DNA of 64,000 nt from Heracleum sosnowskyi (taxonomy: Eukaryota; Streptophyta; Magnoliopsida; Apiales; Apiaceae): positions 21,905,001 to 21,969,000 of the forward strand of contig CM061240.1 in the NCBI GenBank assembly GCA_030848705.1, in the 5' to 3' direction. Both the position numbers and the translations under genes were made by a program. Under the pieces are notes generated by a model that did not search any database, had not been told where the DNA came from, and worked only from the letters and a program-made list of their open reading frames with translations. The stretch's first letter is position 1. Each line of letters begins with the position of its first letter. This document shows, piece by piece, positions 23,568 to 35,740 of the stretch.

Positions 23568-24953
23568 ATTTTTCAGCTTTTTGAGATGAAAACATTGTTT
23601 GTAATGGTGTTAAGGATATGGTTAGCATTGGTCAAGTTGATTTAAAGGGATAACCAAGTGTGGTATGATTTGAAAGTTAGATTATATACATATGTATTAA
23701 AGGAGTATATTATGTGAACTTGAATGGCAATGTGCGCTTATGTGAGTTTTGTGCTTATCATATGGATAAGAGATTATAAGTGATATAAATATTATGTGTT
23801 TACGCGTTTAGGAAACGTTGGGTAGTTTAGAATAAGGATTAGAATTTTGAGAGGATCATTCTGAGATAGTATATACTCTTTTGTAGAGTTACGAGACGTG
23901 GAACATAGAGATAAAGGCAAGGTGAAGGCAGAAATTCACTGAGTACAGTTTGTTCTAAAAGCTACTTAAGAATCCAAAGAAGTAGAGCTTAGAGATAAAG
24001 GAAAGACCAAGGTGGAGAACCAGTGATTTCTCATTATCCTTTTAGTTACTTAAGGCAAGTAATTCTGACTTGCTTTCGCTTCTAAATTCCATTCTTTCAT
24101 TTTGACATATATGAATTGCTATCTTGTTTATATACCCTTTTAATCCTAAAAACATATCATGTTCATTTGGTAATCCTTATTTCTGTTCATATACCTTGTT
24201 GGTTCATACACCATACTATGTTTAGTTCTTTCTTCGAACCTTTACACCCAAAGGTGAATATACCAGAACTCACATTTTAGTACATATCCAAAACATACCT
24301 ATGACATTTACTTCTTGATTTCCCATTGATAGAAATCCAGATTGATCAGATTGAACTTATCCAATTCCCAAAAGACTCTTTTATATACAAACATTATAGA
24401 CACAACACAATGTCTTGTGAACCATATCTTGCTTAAACTTTTCTTCAGACCTTATCATTATCCTTTGATTATACTTACATTTTAACCGAGATGCTATTGC
24501 ATTAGATTTGAACTTGTACCTATGAATCACATACTTACTTGAAATTGAGAATACATGAACCTTCACTTGGGTACTATACAAACACACATCCAATGATTTA
24601 CAAAGGATTTCTTTCATAAGGAAAGATTTTAAAAGAAAGGAAGTTTCAAAGTTTGGATTCATTTAAATTCCGATTTATGGTTTCCACGGATTCCTAAGAT
24701 TGGAGGCGTAAGAGGCCGAGTGACGCCGGCCCAGCATTTTTTTAATTATAATAAATGGACTAGGGATGGACTAGTCTAAAGGCCAATGTGTGCCTATTGG
24801 GATCCAATACAAGGACCAGAGGGACTGTGTGTCCGGTATGGGGACTTTACGTGGCTGATCACCCGTATTGTCCGGTGCGTTGTGAAAAATCTCCAAATTA
24901 CTTATTGCTTTTCCTGAAATCATATATCTATATAAGGAAATTTGTTTACCCTT

Positions 24954-25135
24954 TGAAATTGTATATTCATTTCATTGTTCTGATAATCCCTTGATATGGA
25001 TTCTGCTATACCCATGACATACATATTGATATTGGAAACTGTCTTGAAATTGTATATTTATTTCACTGTTCTGATAATCCCTTGATATGGATTCTGCTAT
25101 AACCATGACATACATATTGATATTGGAAACTGTTT
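24954..25135. repeat. 91-bp tandem duplication
   Basis: Two copies starting at 24954 and 25045 differ at only a few positions. They lie near the 3' end of the solo gypsy-type LTR. Confidence 0.92.
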
Positions 25136-25548
25136 CACAGTGGTTAACTATTTGGATATATTATTACTTGCTGAGCATTTGGCTCATTCTTTCCCCTGTT
25201 CTAACCCACAGTTAAACGAGAAGATGGTACGCACTTTTCAGTCAGCTAGGAAGTCTTCCTATAGGGTTATTTTTGGGATGCCAGCTCAGGCAGGTGATGA
25301 AGACTTGTAGAAGGTGTTTTGTATAAGGAAATGTAGAACTTCTAAGACACGGTTGTAATAACTTTTGAGATTTTTATTATGTAATAAAATGAAGTAGATA
25401 GTTGATGCTTGTTTCATACCATTACCTGTTAAAGATCCAGGGTAAAGTTGGGGTCGCGTCTGCATGTTTATATTATTATTCACAGGTTTATAAGTATAGA
25501 GGTTGTAGTGACTCCCCAATCATGACCCCAGATTGGGAGGGCGTCACA

Positions 25549-25587
25549 GTATTCAACCCCCCCTTCTACGATACTTTGGACCTAACA
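25549..25587 (+). repeat. E3 3' LTR, terminal 39 bases
   Basis: The LTR resumes after the solo LTR with TATTCAACCCCC and ends GGACCTAACA. The same terminal box occurs in E1, A and E2, which confirms that this short piece is the LTR end. Confidence 0.85.
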
Positions 25588-26142
25588 TCATGACTTTCGG
25601 TATGACAACCACTTGAATTGGTATGACTCTCAGTATGACTGACACTGAACCAGTATGACTTTCAGTATGACTCTGTTTAAACTACAATGACTATCATTGA
25701 TAGTCATACCATTTCAATTTTCAAAGTCATACCAGTTCATTTCAAAGTCATTTTAGAATAATAATAATTCTAATTTAATTAATCTTATAATCAATTTAAG
25801 GAATAAATTAATTCTTGTTGAATTAATTTATTGGATAAATTAACTATCTGATTTAATTAATTAAAAGAGGATTAATACAATTTCTTGACAGCAGAATCAG
25901 CCTTTAAACCACTGAAATTAATGACGAACTTCCACTGTATGATGTTAACACTCGATGTACTGTCTAGTTCATAAGTGACTAATTGCAATGACTGTTCTTC
26001 ATCTTTTGACTTTAAGTTGTGGTTATTTATCTTTTCCCATCATCAAATTTTGTAACATGTACACTTCTTGTCACACTGTTGAAATCTCTGTCACTTTAAA
26101 TAGATCCACTTTCTTGAATACTTCACTAAGGCTTAATCAAAT
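25588..26142 (-). repeat. Old LTR fragment related to elements A and E1
   Basis: The segment follows the E1 LTR in order. It has a word-rich part (25588-25745), an AT-rich TTAATTAA part, then the stretch with CTCGATGTACTGTCTAGTTC that matches E1 LTR around 33795, and the TGAAATCTCTGTCACTTTAA stretch. Where E1 has GAAGAC and GTCTTCC, this copy has TATGAC and GTCATAC. It is the remainder of the LTR into which E3 inserted; the other part should lie left of the window. Confidence 0.75.
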
Positions 26143-27323
26143 AATCAAAATCTACATCGATTTTGAAAGAGGGAAAGGGTCAAAATCTACATTTTATATT
26201 ATGATTATTTTAATAAACTGGTCTATGCAGCCTAGTTGATGGTATTAATATATTGTTGAGATAGCTAGCTAATTGATTTGGCTAGCAACTATATTGTTGA
26301 GATGGACAACTAATATTTTGGCTAGTAGTTATGTTCCAGAAATAAATGAAAGTAAAGTAGTTCGATCACGTTTAAATGTAACATATTTGACTGCCCTTAA
26401 CAACCTATTTCATAGGGTATTTTTGATGAATATTATCGAAAGGTAATAATAAAACATATGATCTAAATTACATCTCAAAAGACGAATGAATTCATTTCGT
26501 GCTTACAAAGATTACACATAGATAATAATAAGAAAGATGATCAAGCTGGATGACTGCATCTGGAAATGATAAGATTAATAGACCTAATAATAAGGTGGCT
26601 CGTTCAACATATATTCTTTTATGATAAAATTTTACAAGTTCTTGTTGGATCGTACGTTATAGGGTACTACATTTTACAATATAAATTAAAGAGTTCAAAA
26701 AGAAGATTAATCTTAATCGCTACGGCGCAAGCGATTCAATTCCATGTCTTCTACTGGATTCCTTGATTCCCTTTGAGCGAAGTGTGGCCTTCAATCTCCC
26801 AAAGTTTCCTCTTCTCAAAGCCTCGAAATTCCAAAACCCTAGCTGCGTGCGGCTGCCCTAGGTCTCAATTTCGATTTCTATTATATAACCAGCTTTAAGG
26901 AAAACAAGAATATATATAGGCTTCAGTAGGGATCATGGACAATTAGGTCAGGTCTTCCAATGACATTTTGGGTCAAGCCCAATGTCATTAAATATTAATT
27001 CAATCCACTAAAGAATTAATATTTGCACTATCGTTCCTAATACCGCAATTCTTTTGTTATTTAATTCGGCTCCTATATTATTTGCTTATTAAATTCCCCA
27101 CGTTTAAGATATCGCATGTCCATTAATTAAATTAATCAGTGACAATTAATTTAATTAATATCTTATTTATCCTTGATCATCCACTCAACCTTATAATTAT
27201 GTCAGAAATTAATCTTCCTGCAGGGCTTTACATAATTATCTTTATGAGCTTTCAAGAGGACATCATCAACCCGAATATTATCAGGACATTGATTTCTTCT
27301 GTAATTAATATCTCACTCTGCAT
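26143..27323. other. No gene; probably degenerate repeat DNA
   Basis: I see no credible coding region or RNA gene. The first 500 bases are AT-rich and unrecognised. From about 26690 the sequence has the character of another copia LTR in minus orientation (promoter-leader-like segment, then TTAATTAA-rich blocks). It is interrupted at 27324-27328 by element B, so 46081 onwards should be its continuation. Confidence 0.5.
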
Positions 27324-27328
27324 GCAAT

Positions 27329-28869
27329 TGAAGGGTTTCAAGCATATAAACGCAACGAAAAAACATGAAAATAAATAAAAATTTGAAACCCCTCCGCAGG
27401 ATCCATGCGAAAACAAAAGATTTAATTCAGAGATTAAGAACAAATACCTTAAGAAGCTTTAACAGTTCATTAATGGAGGATTAATGGAGATCCAAAGCTT
27501 GTTCAATCACCACGTATCCAGCTCCCGCGATCTACGCTCTACGTTATCCACACGAACGCTTTCCTTGAAAGATTGATGTGTACTACCACCCGAAAACTGC
27601 TTCTTTCTCTCTCTGTTTTCATGCTCTCATAAACAGCTAGGGTTTTAATATAAAAAACGTTTTTCCATCATAAAATCAGCCTCTAAGAGAGTTTATATAG
27701 AGAAGAATAAGCTTTATTAATTATAATCCAATTATAATTAATACTAATCCAAAATTTCAATTTATTATTTAATTAAGTCTCACTTAATTAATTAATAACT
27801 TATTTCTGAATTAGTTTAAGTAATTCCCTTTTCTATTTAATTAATTAATTAAGTCATACTTAATTAATATTATTAATAGAATGCATTACTTATTTAATTT
27901 AAATTATTTTTCCTTCAAGCGTTCTTTGTGTGTGACCCTGTAGGTTATTATTACGTTGGCAACAATTTTAATAACTAATTAAAATTGTAAACAATGAGCG
28001 GCATCTAGTAATACATCATTGTTACCCAAGTAATAATAATTAAATTGGTGATTCGATTAAGCCTTTCGTGAATAATGTTCCATGTAATATAATTTCTTTA
28101 ACCTTAATATTATAGATAAAACTCGAGGCATGTAGTGTGTCATCCTCTTCATAATTTAATCTTAATTTTCTTGATCGATGAGTAGACTAATAAATCAAAT
28201 CAACAATTGAGCACAGTCGTGCATTTCATAGTCTCACTCAAACAAGAGGCCAATAATATCACTCCTAAAATTAGGAGGGTTAAATCTCATCTAGATCATT
28301 CATATTTCTCATACGATTCATAATATACCCAATGTCCACTTTTATCATCATCCGGTCAAAGATAAATTTTAATGTAATCAAAGTATATTAATTCTCGTAT
28401 AGAAATATAATGATTTCAGGTCTAAGGATCATTACACCATTATCATAGTGAGAATTACTTATGACACTATTAACATGTGTAATCTCACGGCGGGTCAATC
28501 CAATGTCATGTTTTCTTACATGCACCTATGTTTTGACTTTAGTATTACCATACCTATGACCAATGAGATGTGGTCATCAGTCAACAAACATACTAGTCTC
28601 TATGCATTATTATTGTCCTTAAATAATAACACTCGACTAGGGATATTTAGGAATAAAAATACTATTCATATAATCTCAATTTTAAGTCACATACTTAAAG
28701 ATATCGAATACATATCATAATTCCAAGGACATTTATTATGCTAACATTTATAACGCAATAAATAAAGACATAATAAAATAATATTAAAAATCAATAAAAC
28801 ATAATTTATAATAATAAAATATTTTCTTTAAAACATAAACGTATTGTCTCTAGAGCTCTAATACTAACA
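27329..28869 (-). repeat. Element B 3' LTR (left copy)
   Basis: This 1541-bp repeat, TGAAGGGTTTC to ATACTAACA, is matched by 44583-46075. The polypurine tract (minus strand GCAAGTGGGAGAT) lies at 28870-28882. Confidence 0.92.
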
Positions 28870-29241
28870 ATCTCCCACTTGCACTAGAGCCAATATCCCA
28901 TGTATCCAATACATTTGGAACTAGTGTGACTTACATGTTTCTGCTACGACAAAGACTTAGTCAGTGGTTCTGCAATATTATCAATAGTATGCAGTTTATA
29001 TAAAAGTATATCTCCTTGATCATTAATCTCATTAATAAGGTGATATCGCCTTAGTAAATTCTCAAAAATCCTCTTTGGCTAATTCGCTAGTATCAATATA
29101 CTAAGCCTCGATTGTAGAATCATTTACGGTTCTTGCTATGAACTATTCTGGCTTACAACACATCTATTTAGACAAAACACAAATCCAGAATAAGACAAAA
29201 ACCCGTCATGTCTGTCTAGAAACTAGCATCCATGTAACATG

Positions 29242-31238
29242 TTACATCCAGCTTCCATCTCCTCCATATACTAAGAATGAGTCTTTAGTCCTCTTCAGGC
29301 ACTTAAGAATATTCTTGATTCCAATCCAGTGACCATCACTTGGATTAGACTGGTACCTGCTCGTCATGCTTAAAGCATATGAGACATTATGACGAGTACA
29401 TATCATCACATACATTATGAAACCAATTTCCGAAGCATATAGAACTATACTAATGTGGTCTATATCATCCAATGATTTCAGACCATTTATTTTGAGATCA
29501 CTATCTCATGAGACATGGGAACATTTCCCTTTTAGCCTCTTTGCATCCCTAATTGGTGCAATACATTGTCAATGTATGTACTCTGACTTAAGCCGAAAAA
29601 TTTTCGTGATCTATCTCTATAGATCCTGATCCCTAAGATATATGACACATCTCCTAAGTCTTTCATCAAGAAACTATTTCTCTACCAAGTCTTAACAGTC
29701 TGTTGAGAAAGAATGTCATTCCTTATTTGTAATATATCATCTAAATATGATACTAGGAATGCCACATGGCTCCCACTAACCTTCTTGTAAACACACAGTT
29801 CATCTTCATTTTGGATAGAGACAAACTATTTGACCGTTTCATCAAAACGTATATTCCATCTCCTCGAGGCTTACTTTAATCCATAAATGGATCGACTTAA
29901 CTTATAAACCATTCTAGCAAAACTTGGATCTACAAAACCTTCAGGTTGTGTCATGTACACATCCTCTTCAACGCTCCCATTTAAGAAAGTAGTCTTGACA
30001 TCCATTTGCCAGATTTCGTAGTCATAGTCAGCAAGCAAAATCCTGATGGACTTGACCATTGCCACTGGTGAGAAAGTTTCATCATAGTCAATACCATGAA
30101 TTTACTTGAAACCTTTTGCCACCAGTCGTGCCTTATAGGTTTGTACATTACTATCCATGTCAGTTTTCTTCTTGAAAACTCATTTGCACCTTATAGGTTT
30201 TACCCCTTTAGGTGGATCAACTAAAGTCCATACTTGGTTTTTCATACATGGAATCCATCTTAGATTTCATGACCTCCTACCAAATTTTATATCTTGGAAT
30301 GTTCATAGCGTCTTGGTAGGTAAGAGGCTCATTATCATTATTCACAAGCATTACATCACCATCCTGAGTCAAGATAAATTCATAATATCTCTCGGACTTA
30401 TGATGAATCCTACTAGACCTACGAACAACCCGTGTTTCTTGAGTAGTGTTGTCATTAACATTTTCTTGTACATTCTGCTCTTGTTCCAACTTTGGTTCAA
30501 TGTTATCTCGTGGTTCTCGATCCTCATCGAGATCTATTGTCCTCCCACTATTTCCTTCAGAAAGCAATTCTCTCTCAAGAAATACAACAGTCCGAGCAAC
30601 AAACACTTTGTTCTCTGGAGGATTAAATAAGTAATACCCCTTTTGTTTTAATTTGGTATCCCACAAAATTACATTTATCTGATTTTGGTCCTAGCTTGTC
30701 AGAGGTTAAACGTTTCACAAACGCTTTGCATCCCCTAATTTTCATAAATGACATGCTATGACTTTTCTCAGTCCATCTCTCATATGGGGTCTTTTGAACC
30801 GATTCAGTAGGAACACAGTTAAGTGCATATGCAGCCGTCTCTAGGGTATAACCCCAGAAACTTATTGGAAGATCCACTTGACTCATCATCCATTGCACTA
30901 TGTCCAACATAATGTGATTTCAGCTCTTAGAAACTCCTTTCTTTGAACCTTTTTACTTCAGCTTAATAGTCTTTAAACTTTTCAAATAATTCGGATTTGT
31001 TTATCAAAAGATATCGATTTTCGTATCTACTAAAATCATCAGTAACCACTATGAAGTAGTAAAACCTACCTTCTACCATCGTACGTATATGACCACATAC
31101 ATCACCATGTATAAGTCCTAATCGTTCGATGACACTTTCACCATTTCTAGTAAAAGGGGCTTTTGTCATTTTACCAAATAAACCAAGATTCACATTCTTC
31201 GTATGATTCATAATCAAACTTATCCAATCATCCATCAT
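29242..31238 (-). pseudogene. Element B pol remnants (integrase, RT, RNase H)
   Basis: Fragments on the minus strand appear in order. At 30963-31238 are the pre-integrase end and first catalytic region of integrase. At 30623-30910 is the integrase C-terminal part, with the middle carrying the second Asp and the Glu deleted between them. At 30277-30666 is the linker. At 29871-30065 is reverse transcriptase around the MDVKTTFLNG motif. At 29242-29472 is the RT end and start of RNase H. The frames are separated by stops and shifts, and the YVDD region is not readable as one frame. The gene is clearly dead, and its age fits the divergent LTRs. Confidence 0.85.
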
Positions 31239-32418
31239 TATGTAAATTGGAAATGCGTTTCTTATTGATATGACCTAAATGACAGTTCCAAAGATAATGT
31301 TTGATTTGAGTCATTTTAGAACATATAAAATGTTAACTAATTGTGCAACATTATTAACCTTTTCATTGAAATGTAATAAACAACAATTGTTATATATCCA
31401 ATTAAAATGAAAAATCTTTTGTGTCCATACAAGAAACCAATATAATGTCTCTACTCTTAGAGGCACGTAGTTACAATTATCAAGTTCTAAACTGAGCCTT
31501 ATAGGCAAATTTAAGTAACTAGTTACTTCAACTAGAGCACCAACTTTTGCTCCAATTCTAACCCGAAACCTGAAGTTTGACCCTCACTGTTCTTCTTCTT
31601 AGATCTTCCAAATAATCATGACAGTTTAACTTCCGGTCTTTCGGTTTTTCCATAGAAGCGACAATCGTCTTCTTTAGCAACACCTCATTTAGGCAACAAA
31701 GCCTCTTTGAGATTGGACTTTGATTTGGCTATAGAATTAGATCAAATTTTCTTCTTTCCTTTCCATTTTCCTTTCCCATTCAAATTCCTACATTCACCAT
31801 CATTATGGGAGTAGTCCATGCATTTATCATGTTGCTTACAACAGTTCTCAACGTGCTTCACAACTTAGTAAGTGTATTGTCTATCTCATTTATTTCATTA
31901 TTCATAACTAATTGAGAATAGTTATTGTTCAAAGATTACATGATCAAATCAATCTGAGTCTCTAGACCAATCTTGAAACCCAAAAAATCAAGGTACTCAT
32001 TATACCCTATTATCTTTAGAACATGTGGTCCAACCGAATCTCAATTTCCCTACTTTTAGGTGTATAGTGCCTTGCTATTGTCAAATTCCTTTTGACGAGC
32101 CTTTTCCTCAAACATATTTTGAAGGTGGTCAATTATATCATAAGCATCCATATGCTCATATTGTTTCTTCAGCTCAACACTCATAGTTGCAAGCATGAGA
32201 CATGAAACATCATCAGTCGAATCATCAATTTGCTTCCAGCAAGCATTATGTTCGGCACATGTTACATTCTCAGCTAAAAAGTAGGGAAGAATTTGACTAA
32301 CATCGTGGTGCCTGAGGACGATCCTAAAGCTCCTATATCAATCGAGAAAATTTGTTCATGTCAGCTTGTCCTTCTCAAGGACTGATCGCATAGAGAAGTT
32401 GTTTGTGTTATTTGTCAT
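31239..32418 (-). pseudogene. Element B gag remnant
   Basis: A copia Gag start (MTNNTNN...) can be read from the ATG at 32418, followed after about 20 residues by an in-frame TGA. Downstream fragments in changing frames include Lys-rich and Cys/His-rich stretches where the zinc knuckle would be. No continuous frame remains. The identification rests on position between primer site and pol and on the N-terminal segment. Confidence 0.6.
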
Positions 32419-32686
32419 TTGATAGCTACAATATTAACGTGCATAAAATTAATCTAGGTTGCAAATTTATTAATTATTATGTTTAAGTGATTATGGTATA
32501 TCATTATATACCTCCCACTATTTTTATCAAATAAATAGCCCTAACTATTAATTCGTAAAGTATTTCTCTTAAATCTTTCTAGTGAGCCAAGATCCATATT
32601 TCGTCATGCATTAGGTCAGCTTTGGCTTTTCTCCTAAAACATGATTATTTAGGTAGACAACATTTGTCAATTACATCATATATAAC

Positions 32687-34168
32687 TGTTAGGTCCTGAT
32701 AAGTTTGTAGAAGGGGGGTTGAATACAAACTATACCGTTTTATCGAATTTGTCCTTTAAATGATTTAACTGTTTAGAACAAATTAGTGCGGAATAAAACT
32801 GAAACAATATTCAAGTTAAATAAAACCCTATTAAACTTGAAGGGTGTTACAATTCTGATCACTGATTACAAAGAACTTGATAAAACAAATCTAGAATAAA
32901 TTCGACATGAATTTATCTATTTTTGTAATAAAAAGGATCGAATACTAAAAAGTAGTTCGATATAAAATCTAGGGATTATGATCCGCTAGAAAGTCAAAGC
33001 AGTACAAGTGAAATGATCCTTATGAATTTAATGATAAGAACATGTCAAGAATTAAGTCACTTGAAGAAATTGATTGCTTTGCCGTTTTGAAATGAAGAAG
33101 ACAGTTGAAGCTTTTATGTTGAAGTACTCTACCTCTTTTTGTTTCTGTGTTTTTTTTTTCTTTTCTTGAATGTGTTGTAATTGATGTGGCCAATTGTCTT
33201 CTGTCTTTATATTTATATCAAATCATTTCACTTGAATCCCACGTGCAGGCCACTTCAACAGAATACAAATTGCCTTGGAAGACTTAGAGGAAAACAATGC
33301 AAATGGCCTTGGAAGACTCTCGGGAAGACAATGGTTGTAATAAGAAGACAATCGGTAAGACAATGCTTGGCCTAGGAAGACAATCGGGAAGACTCACTTG
33401 TGAGTCTTCCTAGTTCATTTTTCTAAGTCTTCCTAGTTCAAACCTAAGTCTTCCTAGTTCATTTTTATTCTAATTTAAATAATTAACTAAATAAATTATA
33501 TATTAAATTAATTCTTTACAGAATTAATTTAATAAATAAAATACTTGATAGTATTAATTATTTATAAGAGAATAAATAGAATTAGTTGACTTCTCAATTA
33601 ATTTCTTTTTATTCTAATTTAAATAATTAACTAAATAAATTATGTATTAAATTAATTCTTTACAGAATTAATTTAATAAATAATTTACTCAATAGTATTA
33701 ATTATTTATAAGAGAATAAATAGAATTAATTGACTTCTCAATAAATTCCAGAATCACTTAAAACTTAGATAAAGAATAAACATATAGTACGTTGACACTC
33801 AATGCACGGTCTGGTTCATGAGTGACTAACGACAATGTCTGTTCTTTATCTATTTGACCTTAAGCAGTGATTCACTTCCTTCTCATTCAAGAACTCCGTA
33901 ATCAGTATCTTTTTCTGTCACCACTTGAAATCTCCATCACTTTAATAAATCCACTGAGCTTGAATACTTCATTGAGGCTTGATCAATAAATTGAGCTTCT
34001 TTCAATGTAGAATCACTTCAAGTCAGTAGATGACTTTAATCTTCATTCTTTGACAGATATAATCTTCTGAGATTCCTGTGACATCTGATCTAATATTTAC
34101 TTATTACATTCTTGTTTAAGTTGAGTAGAATCCTCGAATTACAAATAGGCTATAGCATATGCCTTTCA
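32687..34168 (-). repeat. E1 3' LTR (left copy)
   Basis: TGTTAGGTCC to GCCTTTCA, 1482 bp, nearly identical to 41517-43000. The segment 33275-33465 is dense in GAAGAC and GTCTTCC words, with a perfect 11-bp inverted repeat and 2-base loop at 33387-33410. An internal duplication of about 130 bp (TTTTATTCTAATTTAAATAA at 33461 and again at 33608) is present in both LTRs. Confidence 0.96.
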
Positions 34169-34181
34169 ATCTCCCCCTATT
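34169..34181 (-). other. E1 polypurine tract
   Basis: On the minus strand this is AATAGGGGGAGAT, immediately before the 3' LTR and matching the E3 tract. Confidence 0.85.
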
Positions 34182-34429
34182 TGTTTGTTAGAAAATAACA
34201 ACCAAATACCTAGAGGATCACTCAACTAAAACCAGGAAAAAGATAGGACTCTTAAGCCTAAGTAAATACTAGAAAGTTCTGGATCAAATATGACATTTCC
34301 AGATTTCACCAGTAAAGATAAATGCAAGACAGGTGTTCCTCTAGACTGAATATATGATAACATTTAACCTGTCTTGATTTACCTAAGCTCTATACATATA
34401 ACATTTACAAAACAGAGCTAATTACCTTT

Positions 34430-35740
34430 ACTCCCCTGAAACTCCTCCTTTTCCTTTTATATCTTTTTCAGCTCCATCTTCCTAGCTTCTCCAAATTTCT
34501 CTATAAACTTCTCTAGAAACTTCTCCCCCTTAGTTGAGGAATTCTCTACAGATATAACTTTATGAGTCTCTGAAGCCAGTAGGAGTTGAGATAGTTGATG
34601 GAGTTGATCTTGGAAAGTAAATTTGTCTTCAAGATTTCCTTGAGCAGTCCCAGCTGATTGTTGACAGAGGTGGAAGAAAAAGACCGTTCAACCACTTGTG
34701 CTTGCAAAATTTCTTTATCAGCCTGGGTTTTGAATAGATGTTCCTGTAGATCAGCTATGTGAGCTAACTACATTGCAGTGTATGTGTCTGTGTGTGCACT
34801 CACTTGAATTTCTCTTGTAAGTGTATCACTCATCTCACGTGCATGTGTTTCACTCAGTGTTTGACTCTTATCACTCAACATTAGCTGTCTATTTGCTCCT
34901 TTTTGATCAGTACCTACATTGAAACTCACCCTAGCCTCTTCAAGAGAGGTCAATGGTGGTGCAATGGGAGTTCGCAAATCCCGATCCTCAATCATGTTTA
35001 TCAAATCACTTGGATTTGAAATCTGAATTGCTTCAGTGATAGACTGACCAAGTTGCCTTCCACTTTCTCCAGATAAATCTGCGAGTGGAAAATCCCTTAG
35101 GGAGCCAGAGATGTTCCCTCTGGGAGGGGAGAAAATGATTCTATTTGATTTGGCAAAGAATCAAATTTTCCCTCAGATGCCTATGAAGGCACTTCTACCG
35201 TAACAATGGTAGGCACTGTAACCAGTTGCAGGTGCTCTGCTTTCACTGTGTCCTGAGTTTCATCTAATAGAATTGTTTACTCCCATTGTGAGTAATGAGA
35301 GTGTGCTTGACTCAGTACAAAGTGCCATGGCCCTATGGCGAATTTCAATAGATTCATCCTGTTGAGAGAATGTCTCTAGATACAGTTCATTGGCCATTTC
35401 AAAGTCCATATCCTATTGAGAGGATACAGATGGGCTGACAGATGCCTCAGTATATGTTGAATTTCTTTTGAGGAGGCAGAGCTGTGGGATCACTCACTAT
35501 TTCAATCAAAATACTTTTTTATTTAACATTGATTTCTGTTTAGGCTGAGAGGTCAAGTAATGAAGTTGTAGACTCATTGTTTGGCTCTAAGACCTGGGAT
35601 AGAGATTGTGGATCTACAATCCCTTGGTCAGCCCTAACAACCACTTGGGTTCAGCAACAGTAGAAGAAATGGATTGAGAGATAGAAAGTAATACCTGAAT
35701 TGGATTTGACACTGAATTTCCAGCTAAACAAGAGCTAGAT
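34430..35740 (-). pseudogene. Remnant of the envelope-like gene in E1
   Basis: Short minus-strand fragments align with the E3 env-like gene. The clearest is 34768-35004, whose DLRTPIAPPLTSL matches E3 DLRSPIAPPVTSL and is followed by the same Thr/Ser/Glu-rich section. At 34520-34545 the complement of the E3 segment around 19030 (a stretch encoding SSTKGE) is recognisable. Multiple stops and shifts prevent any product, and the N-terminal domain present in E3 is not recognisable. Confidence 0.75.

Larger units (their letters stand above)
21453..25548 (+). mobile_element. Gypsy chromovirus-type solo LTR, about 4.1 kb
   Basis: This segment begins TGTAGCACCCC and ends GGCGTCACA, the usual termini of long plant chromovirus LTRs. 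It has no internal domain, PBS or polypurine tract and no coding capacity, so it is a solo LTR. Flanking pentamers are GAAAT and GTATT, which do not match cleanly, so the site may be old or altered by recombination. Internal tandem repeats lie at 23200-23567 and 24954-25135. It splits the terminal 40 bases from the rest of the E3 LTR. Confidence 0.7.
11039..25587 (+). mobile_element. Ty1/copia Sirevirus-like element E3 with envelope-like gene
   Basis: The plus-strand element carries gag (interrupted upstream by E2), pol, a long spacer, a large envelope-like gene, a polypurine tract and a 3' LTR. The LTR is itself split by a solo gypsy-type LTR at 21453-25548. The gene order gag-PR-INT-RT-RNaseH-env-like is that of Sireviruses. 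Several frameshifts and stops show it is inactive. The 5' LTR and gag start lie left of the window beyond E2. The element sits inside an old LTR related to E1 and A, whose remaining piece is 25588-26142; TCATG after the LTR is the candidate target-site copy. Confidence 0.85.

Noticed and set aside
26760..26880. Gene-like segment with CCAAAACCCTAG
   Set aside because: Short, with no extended frame; such words are common in plant retroelement leaders.
30157..30630. 157-residue plus-strand frame in element B
   Set aside because: It is antisense to integrase and linker remnants of element B; a shadow frame.
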